Shown piece by piece: positions 16,801 through 24,460 of a stretch of DNA of 32,428 nt (the first letter of the stretch is position 1; each line of letters opens with the position of its first letter). Source of the DNA: Candidatus Omnitrophota bacterium (GTDB lineage: Bacteria > Omnitrophota > Gorgyraeia > Zapsychrales > JAHFFX01); assembly GCA_023247705.1 (NCBI GenBank), contig JAHFFY010000003.1, positions 78,067 through 110,494 on the forward strand, given 5' to 3'. A model generated the notes under the pieces. That model saw only the letters and a list, made by a program, of their open reading frames with translations, had not been told where the DNA came from and searched no databases. A program made the position numbers and the translations under genes.

Positions 16801-18570
16801 GTCGTAAACTTCCCGACTTATCCCTAGTTCATCAACTAATCCTTTTTCTTCCAGTGTCTCCAGAATTTTCAAAGTAAATTCCCGGTTCTGGGAATACGCT
16901 GGTAAATCTGGATGACCATACCCGACCTTCAAGAGAAGGGCGGCAATCAAAGCGATCTTGAGTGCGCTCCGGTTTTGAGATTCCAGATCACCCGAAAGAT
17001 CAAGGGCCTGATTCACGGCTCTCTGAAAGGAATCGTTGGTTCCCAATAAATTTCTTGTATTCTGAATTACTCTCCAGACATTCGGAAGATCCACGGGAAG
17101 AAAAGACATCTGTTCTGCGGCGGTATTTTGCGCTTCGAGATATTCTTTGATTGCGTTCCTCAATGCTTTGTTCTTCACACTCAGATTGAGAAAATCGACG
17201 ATTTTCCCGCGGGCGATGGTATCTGGATCCTTGACCTTCCAGGGAGCAGTCGGTGGTGTGAACAAAGCAGACGTCGATGTGATATGATCGGCAATGGTGA
17301 GATTCAAATTAACCCCTAACTCATAATATCGTTGATCTGGACTTAACATCGCCTTGTCAAGTAAATCGACCCCATTGACTTCGCCAATGGTATCTTCATG
17401 GGTTATTCCATCTTCGATAGCAGCTTTAATCTCGGTAGAGATGTCCGCAGGATCAGTCTTTTCCTCCAGGTCTTCCTCTACTCTTTCTCCCCAATCCATT
17501 CCGCCGGCGAAATATTTGCGTTGCACGGTTTGATGATTGGTTTCATCATAATCTTCCCGGATATAATTGTAGACACCGACCTTAAACGCCTCCAGATACT
17601 GCTCAAAAATTTTCTCTTTAATCGTTTTATCCTCAACATCAACACCCCCGACCTTATCCTTATCCACATACATCTTACCCAATAAACTCGCTTTCAAATT
17701 CTTTTTAAACCATGTCGCCAGGATCAAAGAATTATAAATCTGTCTTAATAATGCGAAGTTCTCCCCTTCATTCACTTCCCGTTCTAACTCTGGCAATATA
17801 ACTTCCTTCACAATCCCGGAAGAGAGGTCGTTCAATCCTTCCGCGGTCTTCTCTTCTACTCTTTCCAAGCCGATCTCCTCATTGCCCAAATTTCTGCGCA
17901 AAGCCAAATAATCTCCTTCCAGCATCACTTTCAAACGGCTTTCCAGAACAAAAGCCATATCTTTATCTTTGTATACAACTGCCTTTTCAGGGATGATCCA
18001 AACTTTATTAAATGTATTGATTGGAATATTCGTAGTTCCGTATAGAGACTGCGCTTTTTCGTAAACCCGATCCCAGAATTTTTTTCCTAGTCCCTGCTCC
18101 GGATACATTAATGAAGCTGTCATTTGTTTAAGGATATAATCCTGCGCCAACATATCCTTAGCCATCTCGGTAATGCCAAATATTTCCGGGACAATGCGTT
18201 CCTTTTCATACGGAGATAAGTTGACCCAGATATCTTTGGAGGGGGTGGTTAAAGACGCTAAAAAGTATTTAATAAGTCGGGTGGATTCTTTCTTTAATGC
18301 TTCCCCGCGCAAGCCGCTTTTTCCCGTATCGACAATGAAATTAAAACGCAAAGGATTTTTGGAATCAAGCCTGATGCCTTTCATCATCAGCGGGGCCATG
18401 GGATTGGTGGTAGGAATCATCGCACCGGGCGCAGGAAGAGGGAGAAAGTTTTGTGCAGGTTGAGCGCTAGACGGGAAAGGAGCTAAAACAAGGTTAAAAA
18501 CAAACGAAAAAAGAATCAGAATCGTTCGTAATCGAGAGTAAAAACTCTGTTTTCGTGGGAATTTCTTCAT
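10849..18570 (-). CDS. Giant exported multidomain protein 2: shared N-module, HD/PDE-like region, cyclic-nucleotide-binding (CAP-ED) domain, HExxH region, shared C-module
   Basis: ORF track opens at 18627, but the likely start is the ATG at 18570 (MKKFPRKQSFYSRLRTILILFSFVFNLVLAPFPSSAQPAQ, a good Sec signal peptide). Motifs: 'YHNHVHNLMVTFG...LAGVFHDFHVRL'; 'SGSVDVLKGKTKVATLKPGQYFGEIAILRSTDRNADIVTTEPTEVLQV'; 'FLRHELRHIQRGL'. Confidence 0.92.
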   Translation of the reverse strand: MKKFPRKQSFYSRLRTILILFSFVFNLVLAPFPSSAQPAQNFLPLPAPGAMIPTTNPMAPLMMKGIRLDSKNPLRFNFIVDTGKSGLRGEALKKESTRLIKYFLASLTTPSKDIWVNLSPYEKERIVPEIFGITEMAKDMLAQDYILKQMTASLMYPEQGLGKKFWDRVYEKAQSLYGTTNIPINTFNKVWIIPEKAVVYKDKDMAFVLESRLKVMLEGDYLALRRNLGNEEIGLERVEEKTAEGLNDLSSGIVKEVILPELEREVNEGENFALLRQIYNSLILATWFKKNLKASLLGKMYVDKDKVGGVDVEDKTIKEKIFEQYLEAFKVGVYNYIREDYDETNHQTVQRKYFAGGMDWGERVEEDLEEKTDPADISTEIKAAIEDGITHEDTIGEVNGVDLLDKAMLSPDQRYYELGVNLNLTIADHITSTSALFTPPTAPWKVKDPDTIARGKIVDFLNLSVKNKALRNAIKEYLEAQNTAAEQMSFLPVDLPNVWRVIQNTRNLLGTNDSFQRAVNQALDLSGDLESQNRSALKIALIAALLLKVGYGHPDLPAYSQNREFTLKILETLEEKGLVDELGISREVYDAVFKTAIKTEGIFGEGTAYTADKYKNPLAALLSLAAEMDVSRARMNDWQKSEVIMKRIVTLTSRPRIEELRKEILKLNLKMSEGTDQEFITKKAALEEELQKSIQKEILDKEQEIRLLLQRVEGKTEDESRKIIEAMKNGIKAINGDTYLWFIGSYGIENSRINEEGQPELDVSKDQFPLLGAAANLSVIRQFHIYHLNALLAQINEALGTDLNLRINDVRENQDMYDLIAKVFNSETHAHQKMSLDFEQYIWRFIFLGQTILDESVGEGELESHKKDILASEGSLAALLKEQGIQDIDIKLVDLIKDARSTLQTLEKLLQKYLPRYEAPPENRDRIIEDAENLLASKNYVSKISTEDREAIVNAIDLFGIIKFQARDLYNFQEGPLTKFVIHFMAGSKLLKVAPGAEELETLQNITKEGLTEYQKIRNAYLEWRFNIGNVKGTLEEMLATLQAYAEFQEENPGVINPTLKLILSITKFSDQDYATEEERSQHKIESARVLLSILRQAIKLVLEDQGEVTFPASFVDETGQTITLNNQFNFSKVTPKLILESIVGIDAAGQEEFNQPDLFFEAFRLIVDEYNAEVQAATPKLKEKGVDLYTLGLTSHVSESNIDVSPESALRYTPEIIYLAPLENTSEDAKPKATRGGHLIKVWVDNFDVVRGQRKTERVAERIKQIRHDLELIKRGMPLFNPLLEVNAEEATRDALEGSSVEAKLKAELADLELYQQYQRGESVPQGAKSLEEIIRYRKIGGSMVKSDLINALASAKLDKSVNIPETSDGIFEQLIQQGLLQLERDSQTEGRFHQNIDVIQDVLKFFLQDKVSAADLEKILTVIQKLMSNREVVIYYYDDAKTLDLQTRQAFVRDLVIRNGVWTETNPTSNLGVGSEYIYNYAMHTVKALLSYSFGQWFTLTDADKQNNTFHGQKISAQQRAAIEAYLEKNKDFIGKKAPFSISTDDLTLFGTNVVEEIYRVAVALKLTKDQVLDILQNGFRSRMWQGPLAQDDEIKKAIIKERAESTYQSLNRALENLPVAIQVKLEETYAQLQPDKKEKLLAEIKAAQDLLKAVKQVYTKAMRIKKNGQETGIPEGLLLQNYHNHVHNLMVTFGTLTILENTKLIETVRDLKVSFLAGVFHDFHVRLVQDFDQEKSSATAAYVPETLQQMANIFLGRPYNRAIDDGRYNEADLPAEFRSVIDEFLGDEIKGTDGTISLQEKEKIFNEMVALIRRTDFTPEPIEYSGKTNEIRAKLAEMLDNLIKTKNVLSPEDLDRVIAAAEREYQMISQDNESNTNRLEDRKQIVRKWVDRQRDIETNYLRALQILDEGRRVKIYLLANYLEVADQSVATWLVSIPVADQIVNGLKVEIPDVGNAGNYPFFYKNQFLRPQILSILKYLPVSFKINFVRRMEGAAILASQVGASFTQEFRQEKPGLFNAFFNSLTDWKERRDDVLVQLGLYRIGAKDEDRISEILEETAPRLIVDGLRSSMFAKHFNLEEIHKIANHPFIRVLEFGSNTTILNEGEKPSLANSKTYDDFYLVLSGSVDVLKGKTKVATLKPGQYFGEIAILRSTDRNADIVTTEPTEVLQVPTSLLEALRISNPQFNQNLYDIISEEQRDLQASSPLSSSPFHVIVEMKRQPNSDEAVFDQSVWQEPVKKISIVNISLESVSELVPEVLTELKEEMGVPAFKSVIISGEGPLARVIEDPSDRKLILVFYAKLFQGQWQSRRAYYKEMIKWFLRHELRHIQRGLQRTYILTEQNVTDKRAKLIEEGIVLFNDLLDDSNNERLPDAIGYLDNLIGRTEADDKLHPAISRLKQFYEIFKEDTQIQPRLVEFMAKEILLQPDTQFLELLKDQLTTEGIEVVDRALLKSQDASLAMTADKLAEIKDAGAVNVTGDREKEQRGTQKVGGIDFSDDIFNVEEQGTNGNFMTPENIRNLERIPIQGINPVIFTIKPVLTLPFLNISAGNNKTKSAIDKLSYMNNASKN
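12020..12340 (-). other. Cyclic nucleotide-binding (CAP-ED/cNMP) domain within giant protein 2
   Basis: 'FGSNTTILNEGEKPS...DDFYLVLSGSVDVLKGKTKVATLKPGQYFGEIAILRSTDRNADIVTTEPTEVLQVP' follows the cNMP-binding domain pattern, including GxxFGEIALL and RxAxVxAxTxxxVLxV positions. Confidence 0.85.
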
Positions 18571-18730
18571 CGGGTATCTGTCTCCAATTTCACGGTAAAG
18601 TATAACCTCAACCCGTTCTAATAGCAATGGTTGGAAATATTCTACAGCATAAATCTAGACGACCTTAACTAGATCATCTGTTGGGGTCAAATCAGGTAGC
18701 CAACAGGATAAGAAACCGTGTCATTTTACG

Positions 18731-18765
18731 AAAAAAAACAGTCTTTCCGCCAGGACATCTGTTGG
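18731..18765 (-). terminator. Putative hairpin plus U-run just downstream of hflX (possible rho-independent terminator)
   Basis: Minus strand AACAG-ATGTCCTGGCGGAAAGA-CTGTT followed by TTTTTT, starting about 14 nt after the hflX stop. The stem is short (5 bp plus inner TCC/GGA). Confidence 0.4.
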
Positions 18766-18778
18766 AAAAAAATACTAT

Positions 18779-20056
18779 TTAGGCATGAAAATCAAGATAG
18801 AACTTTCGATCCATCTGAAGGGGAATGGTGGCCAAGATTCGAATATGTTTCGAAAAATACTTAATCGAATGGACTTTGCCTTGCGTGTGCAGCATGTTCA
18901 CGAGATCCATACGGTCGATCGGGATCTTCACGGCGATGTCAACGAGATTCGGTTCTAGGAAAGCGGAAATTTTTTCAAGAAGCAACGGAAGATTTGCTCC
19001 GGTTAAAGCCGAAATAGCAACACTGGAATCAAAATCCTCCTGCAAATCTTCTAAAACTGAGAGATCTTCCAGTTTATCAATTTTATTGAAGACCGTGATG
19101 ATCGGAGTCTCGGAAACTTCCAGTTCTTTAAGGACCGAACAAACGGATTCCTGGAAGGAACGGAAATGAGGATGACTGACATCCAGGACATTGAGCAAGA
19201 TATCAGCTTCTCTCACTTCTTCCAAAGTTGCTTTAAAAGATTCGATCAGATGATGCGGAAGATCATGCATAAATCCGACGGTGTCTGAAACAATGATCTT
19301 TTGATTATTGGGCAAAATCATTTGCCGGGATAACGAATCAAGTGTTGTGAATAACCCATCCTGGGTTCGTTGGGCCGCTTGGGTAAGCGTGTTAAGCAAA
19401 GTCGATTTGCCGGCGTTAGTATAACCGACCAAAGAGATCAGCGGAATTTGCTGGTCTTTTCGTTTTTTTCGTTTGAGCGCACGGTCGAGTCCGACATCTT
19501 TCAGGGCGTTCTTCAATTTATCGATCCGGCTTAAAATCCGCCGCCGGTCGGTCTCCAGTTTCGTTTCACCTGGCCCTAACGTTCCGATCCCGCCGCCCAA
19601 ACGCGACAATTCAACACCTTTCCCCACCAATCGCGGCAAAAGGTATTCCAGTTGGGCCAGCTCCACCTGCATCTTGCCTTCATTGCTGGTCGCCCGCCGG
19701 GCAAAGATATCCAGAATCAGCTGAGTGCGGTCGATCACTTTGGCATTGACGGCCTTCTCGAGATTTCGTTGCTGGCTCCCTTTCAAATCACAACTGAAGA
19801 TGACGACATCAACCGGTATCGCCTGGCAAAAATGCACGATCTCTTCCACTTTCCCGGAACCGATCAAAAACGCCGGAGAAGGTTTATCCATCCGACAAAC
19901 GATGGAATTTAAAGGCTCCACTTGACAGGCAATAACCAACTCTTTCAATTCATCACGAACGTCTTCAACCGGCCAAGTCGATTTTCGTTTTTCATCAATG
20001 ATCACTAAAAGCGCTTTTTCGTCCATGAATTTTAAAATATCCTTCCGCTCCTGCAA
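18779..20056 (-). CDS. hflX: GTPase HflX
   Basis: 425 aa. G1 GYTNAGKSTLLNTL, G3 VSDTVGFMHDLPHHLIESFKATLEEV, G4 VFNKIDKL; HflX N-terminal domain with GxGKVEEI and LGGGIGTLGPGETKLETDRRRI. Confidence 0.95.
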   Translation of the reverse strand: MQERKDILKFMDEKALLVIIDEKRKSTWPVEDVRDELKELVIACQVEPLNSIVCRMDKPSPAFLIGSGKVEEIVHFCQAIPVDVVIFSCDLKGSQQRNLEKAVNAKVIDRTQLILDIFARRATSNEGKMQVELAQLEYLLPRLVGKGVELSRLGGGIGTLGPGETKLETDRRRILSRIDKLKNALKDVGLDRALKRKKRKDQQIPLISLVGYTNAGKSTLLNTLTQAAQRTQDGLFTTLDSLSRQMILPNNQKIIVSDTVGFMHDLPHHLIESFKATLEEVREADILLNVLDVSHPHFRSFQESVCSVLKELEVSETPIITVFNKIDKLEDLSVLEDLQEDFDSSVAISALTGANLPLLLEKISAFLEPNLVDIAVKIPIDRMDLVNMLHTQGKVHSIKYFSKHIRILATIPLQMDRKFYLDFHA

Positions 20057-20115
20057 TGATCAAACAACCAAAAATTTTATGGAATGGTTCTGTCCCAATT
20101 TCCCCGATGATTTAA

Positions 20116-22563
20116 TTAATATTTAAGTCTGTACAAAATCAATATCGCGACAATATAGCACATTACTCCCAGCAAAAAAGTCATATTTAATCCCATGGAA
20201 ATTTGAGAAATCATCGCTAATATCGAACCTAAAACCGACGCAGCTCCGTTCAGTCCCCAAAATAACGCCACCGGTCCGTTTTGTTGTCCCAGATACCTTA
20301 TCCCTTGCGGAAGGAAAGCCCCCATAAAAAACGCTAAAGGAAAAACCAACACGATCGCGATGATCATACGTAGCCCGGTAGGATATTTTGAGAAATACCC
20401 CAACAGCGGTACGGTAAAAATCGAGGACAACAAACAAATTGCGACGAATAAAGTTGTGATGATGACAACCGTTCTCTTCTGGTCGATCTTGCCCAGAAAA
20501 TTACTTCCCAGACCGCTGCCGATCAAAAACGAAAATAAAACGATCGATAAACTGTAAACCGGATGCCCCAAAAAAGAACTCAACCGGGTCAATTGAGTCA
20601 TTTCTATGAACATAAAAGCCAAACCGATGGCTGTGAAATAAATAGAAACGGTCAGAACCGGAATTTTCAATTGGGAAAATTGCGCTGCTTTTAACAGAGG
20701 AAAAACCACAAAAAGACAGGTCAAGGCGATCATGAAAACAAGTAAAGAAAACAAAATATACTCCGCACTGAAACTTAGAAATTTAAAATCCTGGAGGAAT
20801 TTGTTGAAGTTAAGCCTTTTGGTGAGAAAAAAGAATGGCTTATCATCCGAGGCCGGGGCAATATTCAACGGACAATGCTGCGCGTATTCATGAAAGGAAT
20901 GAACATCGGACATTTTTGCAAAAGACGCGTATTGGGAAAAATCCGGAGACAAGATAAAATGAAATCCCATCTCATCACAATAATTCTTGATCACGGTCAA
21001 CTCCTCACTGGTAAACATCTCTTTCTTGACGAGCAAGTTTGCCACCCCGCGTCCATCATTAGCTAAAGGTGATTTCTTTGCGTACGGATTAGCATCATCC
21101 AGTCCTTCTTTATGAATAATCACCATATGCGCGCGGGGATTAATGATCCCTGCCCTGCGCAGGGCCTCCGTTGCCGCTGCGGTCAACTTCAACATCGATT
21201 CCGGGCTGCCGGGATTCAACCAATAAGCAATGCTGAAAAATCCTTTTTGAGTCAAATGGTCGTAATAAATTTTCAAGGCTTCGATGGTATATAAATTATT
21301 TTCCGTCAAGGCATATGCGCCGGCTTGTGTGGCCGCAAATGTGTCAATTAAGGATAATTGGATCAAATCAAATTTCTGCTGCGTCGAGTTTATAAAACTT
21401 CTTGCTTCGTTATGAATAAACTTAACTTTGGGATGTTGGCTTAAGTTCCCGTTAAACTTGGCGAGTAATTTCTGATGGATTTCTAAAATCGTATCGTTGA
21501 TTTCCACACCGGTGATCGATTTCTGATTGAACAAGAGCCCGGTTAGAATATCACGTCCCGCACCAATTCCGATCACCAGAACATTGCCGTTGTGCACAAG
21601 GTAATACGGCAAGGCGGTAATATCATACCGCAGATAATCAATATTCTTCACGTTGCGATCCTCAAAATTTGTCATGACCGTTCCGGCCATCGCGTCAATA
21701 TCGAGATAAATTTGTTCAATTCTGATGTTATGAATCTCATCTCTTTTCTTCGGAGCAAAACCCCAACCGATCGGGATCGTCTTTGCGGCCATCCCGACAA
21801 GCCTGATATATGAAAAAGGATTCCATTTCTTAAAAAAAGCCTGATTATCTAATTTGCCCTTTGTCCAATGTAGATCCAGCAAACCTGTTTGATCGTTTAG
21901 GATCGGGACAAAAATAACGGATAGAGAAACAATCCAAAGAAATATTCTGCCCAAAGATCCCTGATCCCGACTGAACAAATAAGCCGCCACGACCCCCAAA
22001 AACGCCAGGAAAAAATAAGAATTGACCACTCCGAAAGAATTGATAATAGGAATAAAGAAAAGGCAACCTAAGGAGGACCCGGCTAAATTCACAAAATATA
22101 TTTGATTAGCACGGTCAACATACTTGCTGAAGATGAGCGATACACACACGCCAAATCCGGTTAAGGGGATGACAAAAGAAGAAAAAATTAAAAAAATATG
22201 GAGCGGATAATAGATCAGGATATTCGTTTCTTGCTGAAATACGCTGATAAAAACAGGGAAGAAACAAATCAGGACGAGATTCAATATTAATGAGACAGAA
22301 AAAATTAATGAAGAATAAAACAAAGCCCGATGAAGCTGTTTAAGCAAGAACTCCTTGTATTTATAAACAATAACTGCGCCGACGGTCATACCAAAAAGGG
22401 CCAGACAAATCGCCATAAACGCGAAATGATACCAAGCCACCACGCTCATGACACGTGAAATGAGCAATTCATAGGTTAATGTGCTTAAAGAAAACAATAA
22501 AAAACCTGCATAAATTTTGTAATGGGAAGATGAATCCATATCGTCGATAGTTCTCATCTGCAA
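20116..22563 (-). CDS. Polytopic membrane protein with spermidine-synthase-like (SAM-dependent methyltransferase fold) domain
   Basis: 815 aa. Multiple hydrophobic helices at both ends; central 'NVLVIGIGAGRDILTGLLFNQKSITGVEINDTILEI...FDLIQLSLIDTFAATQAGAYALTENNLYT' resembles membrane-fused spermidine-synthase-like proteins. Confidence 0.85.
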   Translation of the reverse strand: MQMRTIDDMDSSSHYKIYAGFLLFSLSTLTYELLISRVMSVVAWYHFAFMAICLALFGMTVGAVIVYKYKEFLLKQLHRALFYSSLIFSVSLILNLVLICFFPVFISVFQQETNILIYYPLHIFLIFSSFVIPLTGFGVCVSLIFSKYVDRANQIYFVNLAGSSLGCLFFIPIINSFGVVNSYFFLAFLGVVAAYLFSRDQGSLGRIFLWIVSLSVIFVPILNDQTGLLDLHWTKGKLDNQAFFKKWNPFSYIRLVGMAAKTIPIGWGFAPKKRDEIHNIRIEQIYLDIDAMAGTVMTNFEDRNVKNIDYLRYDITALPYYLVHNGNVLVIGIGAGRDILTGLLFNQKSITGVEINDTILEIHQKLLAKFNGNLSQHPKVKFIHNEARSFINSTQQKFDLIQLSLIDTFAATQAGAYALTENNLYTIEALKIYYDHLTQKGFFSIAYWLNPGSPESMLKLTAAATEALRRAGIINPRAHMVIIHKEGLDDANPYAKKSPLANDGRGVANLLVKKEMFTSEELTVIKNYCDEMGFHFILSPDFSQYASFAKMSDVHSFHEYAQHCPLNIAPASDDKPFFFLTKRLNFNKFLQDFKFLSFSAEYILFSLLVFMIALTCLFVVFPLLKAAQFSQLKIPVLTVSIYFTAIGLAFMFIEMTQLTRLSSFLGHPVYSLSIVLFSFLIGSGLGSNFLGKIDQKRTVVIITTLFVAICLLSSIFTVPLLGYFSKYPTGLRMIIAIVLVFPLAFFMGAFLPQGIRYLGQQNGPVALFWGLNGAASVLGSILAMISQISMGLNMTFLLGVMCYIVAILILYRLKY

Positions 22564-22597
22564 ACCTCAATCCAAAAGCTTGATGAAGAAGACCTGA

Positions 22598-23521
22598 TCA
22601 ATTCTTGATTCTTTTCATGATCATCTGCATAATTTGCTCAATCGTATCATTAGCTCCTATCATAATCCACTCCAAACGTTTTTCTTTTCTAAACCAGGTC
22701 AATTGCCGTTTGGCGTATTGGCGCGTGTGGCGCTTCATCAGCTCTTTGGATTCCTCCAGAGAATATTTGTTTTGCAGAAAGCCAAAAATTTCCGAGACCC
22801 CGATAATCCGCTGGGCCGTCAATGACCACTCTCGGTCTTTCAAATTGCTTATTTCTTCAATGAGCCCCTGATCAAACATCGCATCGACTCGACGATCAAT
22901 CGCATGATAAAGATCCGGCCGGTTTTTATTTAACGCGAACAACTTGATATCAAACTTCCCCCAGATCCCCTCGCGTTTCTTTTGCAACTGAGAAATGGGC
23001 TGACCGGTCAGCATAACGACTTCGAGCGCCCGGATGATCCGTTTGGAATCATGCGGATGAATTTTTTGTGCGGCGGGCGGATCCAACTGCGTTAAACGCT
23101 TAAAAAGGACTTCATTCCCTCTTTCCTCGGCCATCGCAGCCAGCTCTTTGCGTAACGATAGATCTTTTGCAACCCCTTCAAAAAGTCCGTCTAATAAAAC
23201 ATTCATGTACAACCCGCTTCCCCCGATGATCACCAAAATTTTCTTTTGGGTATGGATCGCTTTAATGGCGTTGTTGGCTTTTTGATTGAACGTCATTACG
23301 TCGAATTCTTCCGTGACGGAAACAAGATCGATCAGGTGATGCCGGACTTGCGCCAGCATCCGGGCAGGAGGTTTGTTGTTCACGATCGAAATTTCTTTAT
23401 AAACCTGCATGGCGTCGCAGGAGATAATTTCGGCGTTCAGTTTTTGGGCCAATAAAAAGCCAACCTCTGTCTTACCGACGGCGGTTGGCCCAACGACAAA
23501 AATGATTTTCGGGATGTCCAT
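22598..23521 (-). CDS. miaA: tRNA dimethylallyltransferase MiaA
   Basis: IIFVVGPTAVGKTEVGFLLAQKLNAEIISCDAMQVYKE; GGSGLYMNVLLDGLF; RRVDAMFDQGLIEEI; RQYAKRQLTWFR. Confidence 0.96.
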   Translation of the reverse strand: MDIPKIIFVVGPTAVGKTEVGFLLAQKLNAEIISCDAMQVYKEISIVNNKPPARMLAQVRHHLIDLVSVTEEFDVMTFNQKANNAIKAIHTQKKILVIIGGSGLYMNVLLDGLFEGVAKDLSLRKELAAMAEERGNEVLFKRLTQLDPPAAQKIHPHDSKRIIRALEVVMLTGQPISQLQKKREGIWGKFDIKLFALNKNRPDLYHAIDRRVDAMFDQGLIEEISNLKDREWSLTAQRIIGVSEIFGFLQNKYSLEESKELMKRHTRQYAKRQLTWFRKEKRLEWIMIGANDTIEQIMQMIMKRIKN

Positions 23522-23584
23522 GATTTACATGAAAAAATTCTCAAGGGGCTGTCGTGAATTGAACCCAAATTAAACTTCCTGGGG

Positions 23585-24382
23585 TTAAGGATAAATCTGG
23601 GTGGGATAACCAAGACTGGATAACCTTTGCTTCAATTTTTCCGCTTCATTTAAAGTGACCAATTGTCCGACACGGACGCGATAAAATTTTTTATCCGTCT
23701 GATCAATCGTTTCTACAATGTAAGAATATTCCCCTTTGCTCTGAAGTTCCTGCATCAACCGTTCGGCGCGTTCGCGATCGATAAACGCCCCCACTTGAAC
23801 CGCAAAATATTGTTTTTCTTCTAATAATTGTTTGGCTAAATGATTCTCTAGTCCATCAGGAAACTCATTAATAATTTTCTTGAGATACTCCTCGGCCTTA
23901 TCCCAATGAGACAGTTTAAAATGCGCCCGGGCGGTCTTCAGATAAACCAAGCTGAGCATCTCTGGCTGTGGTTTGTGCTTGAGCAATTTTTCCACCTGAG
24001 CAAGGGCGGCAAAATAATTTTCTTCTATATAATATGCGTCGATGATCCCCAAGTAAGCCTTGTCTTCCAACGATTTCTCAGGAGCTCTCTTAATCAATTT
24101 CAGAAAAGTCTTTCTCGATAGATCGTATTGATCAAGATTAAGTTGGCTCAAGGCCAGATAATAATAGGCTTTATCTTCTTTTTCTTTCGGCGGATTACTC
24201 TTAATAAATTCTTCTGACAGAGACTTGGCTTTTGCGAAGTCTTTCTGAATAATCGCGGTGGCAATATCGGATAAACCGATGCTCGAGAACCCGCACAAGA
24301 ACAAAGAGAGATTAAAGCAAAAGAAAATTAAGGCGGCCTTGTTTAAGAAAAAATATTTTTTCTCTGATAATTCTCTGCTCAT
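23585..24382 (-). CDS. TPR-repeat protein with C-terminal SPOR domain
   Basis: 265 aa. N-terminal hydrophobic segment, TPR-like helices (KAYYYLALSQLNLDQYDLSRKTFLKLI...), C-terminal 'YFAVQVGAFIDRERAERLMQELQSKGEYSYIVET...FYRVRVGQLVTLNEAEKLKQRL' SPOR pattern. Confidence 0.88.
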   Translation of the reverse strand: MSRELSEKKYFFLNKAALIFFCFNLSLFLCGFSSIGLSDIATAIIQKDFAKAKSLSEEFIKSNPPKEKEDKAYYYLALSQLNLDQYDLSRKTFLKLIKRAPEKSLEDKAYLGIIDAYYIEENYFAALAQVEKLLKHKPQPEMLSLVYLKTARAHFKLSHWDKAEEYLKKIINEFPDGLENHLAKQLLEEKQYFAVQVGAFIDRERAERLMQELQSKGEYSYIVETIDQTDKKFYRVRVGQLVTLNEAEKLKQRLSSLGYPTQIYP

Positions 24383-24460
24383 AGATTAGGATTGACCTGT
24401 TTTGTATTTTAAGTTTAATGAATGAGGAGAACAAATAGCCAAAGTGACTTCGTAAGGGAC

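Noticed and set aside
4248-18463. Many 60-120 aa ORFs on both strands inside the giant genes
   Set aside because: Shadow ORFs of the two long coding frames, with no signal of independent coding.
18571-18627. 19-codon N-terminal extension of giant 2 (MLLERVEVILYREIGDRYP)
   Set aside because: Would displace the signal peptide; the ATG at 18570 begins a standard K/R-rich Sec signal.
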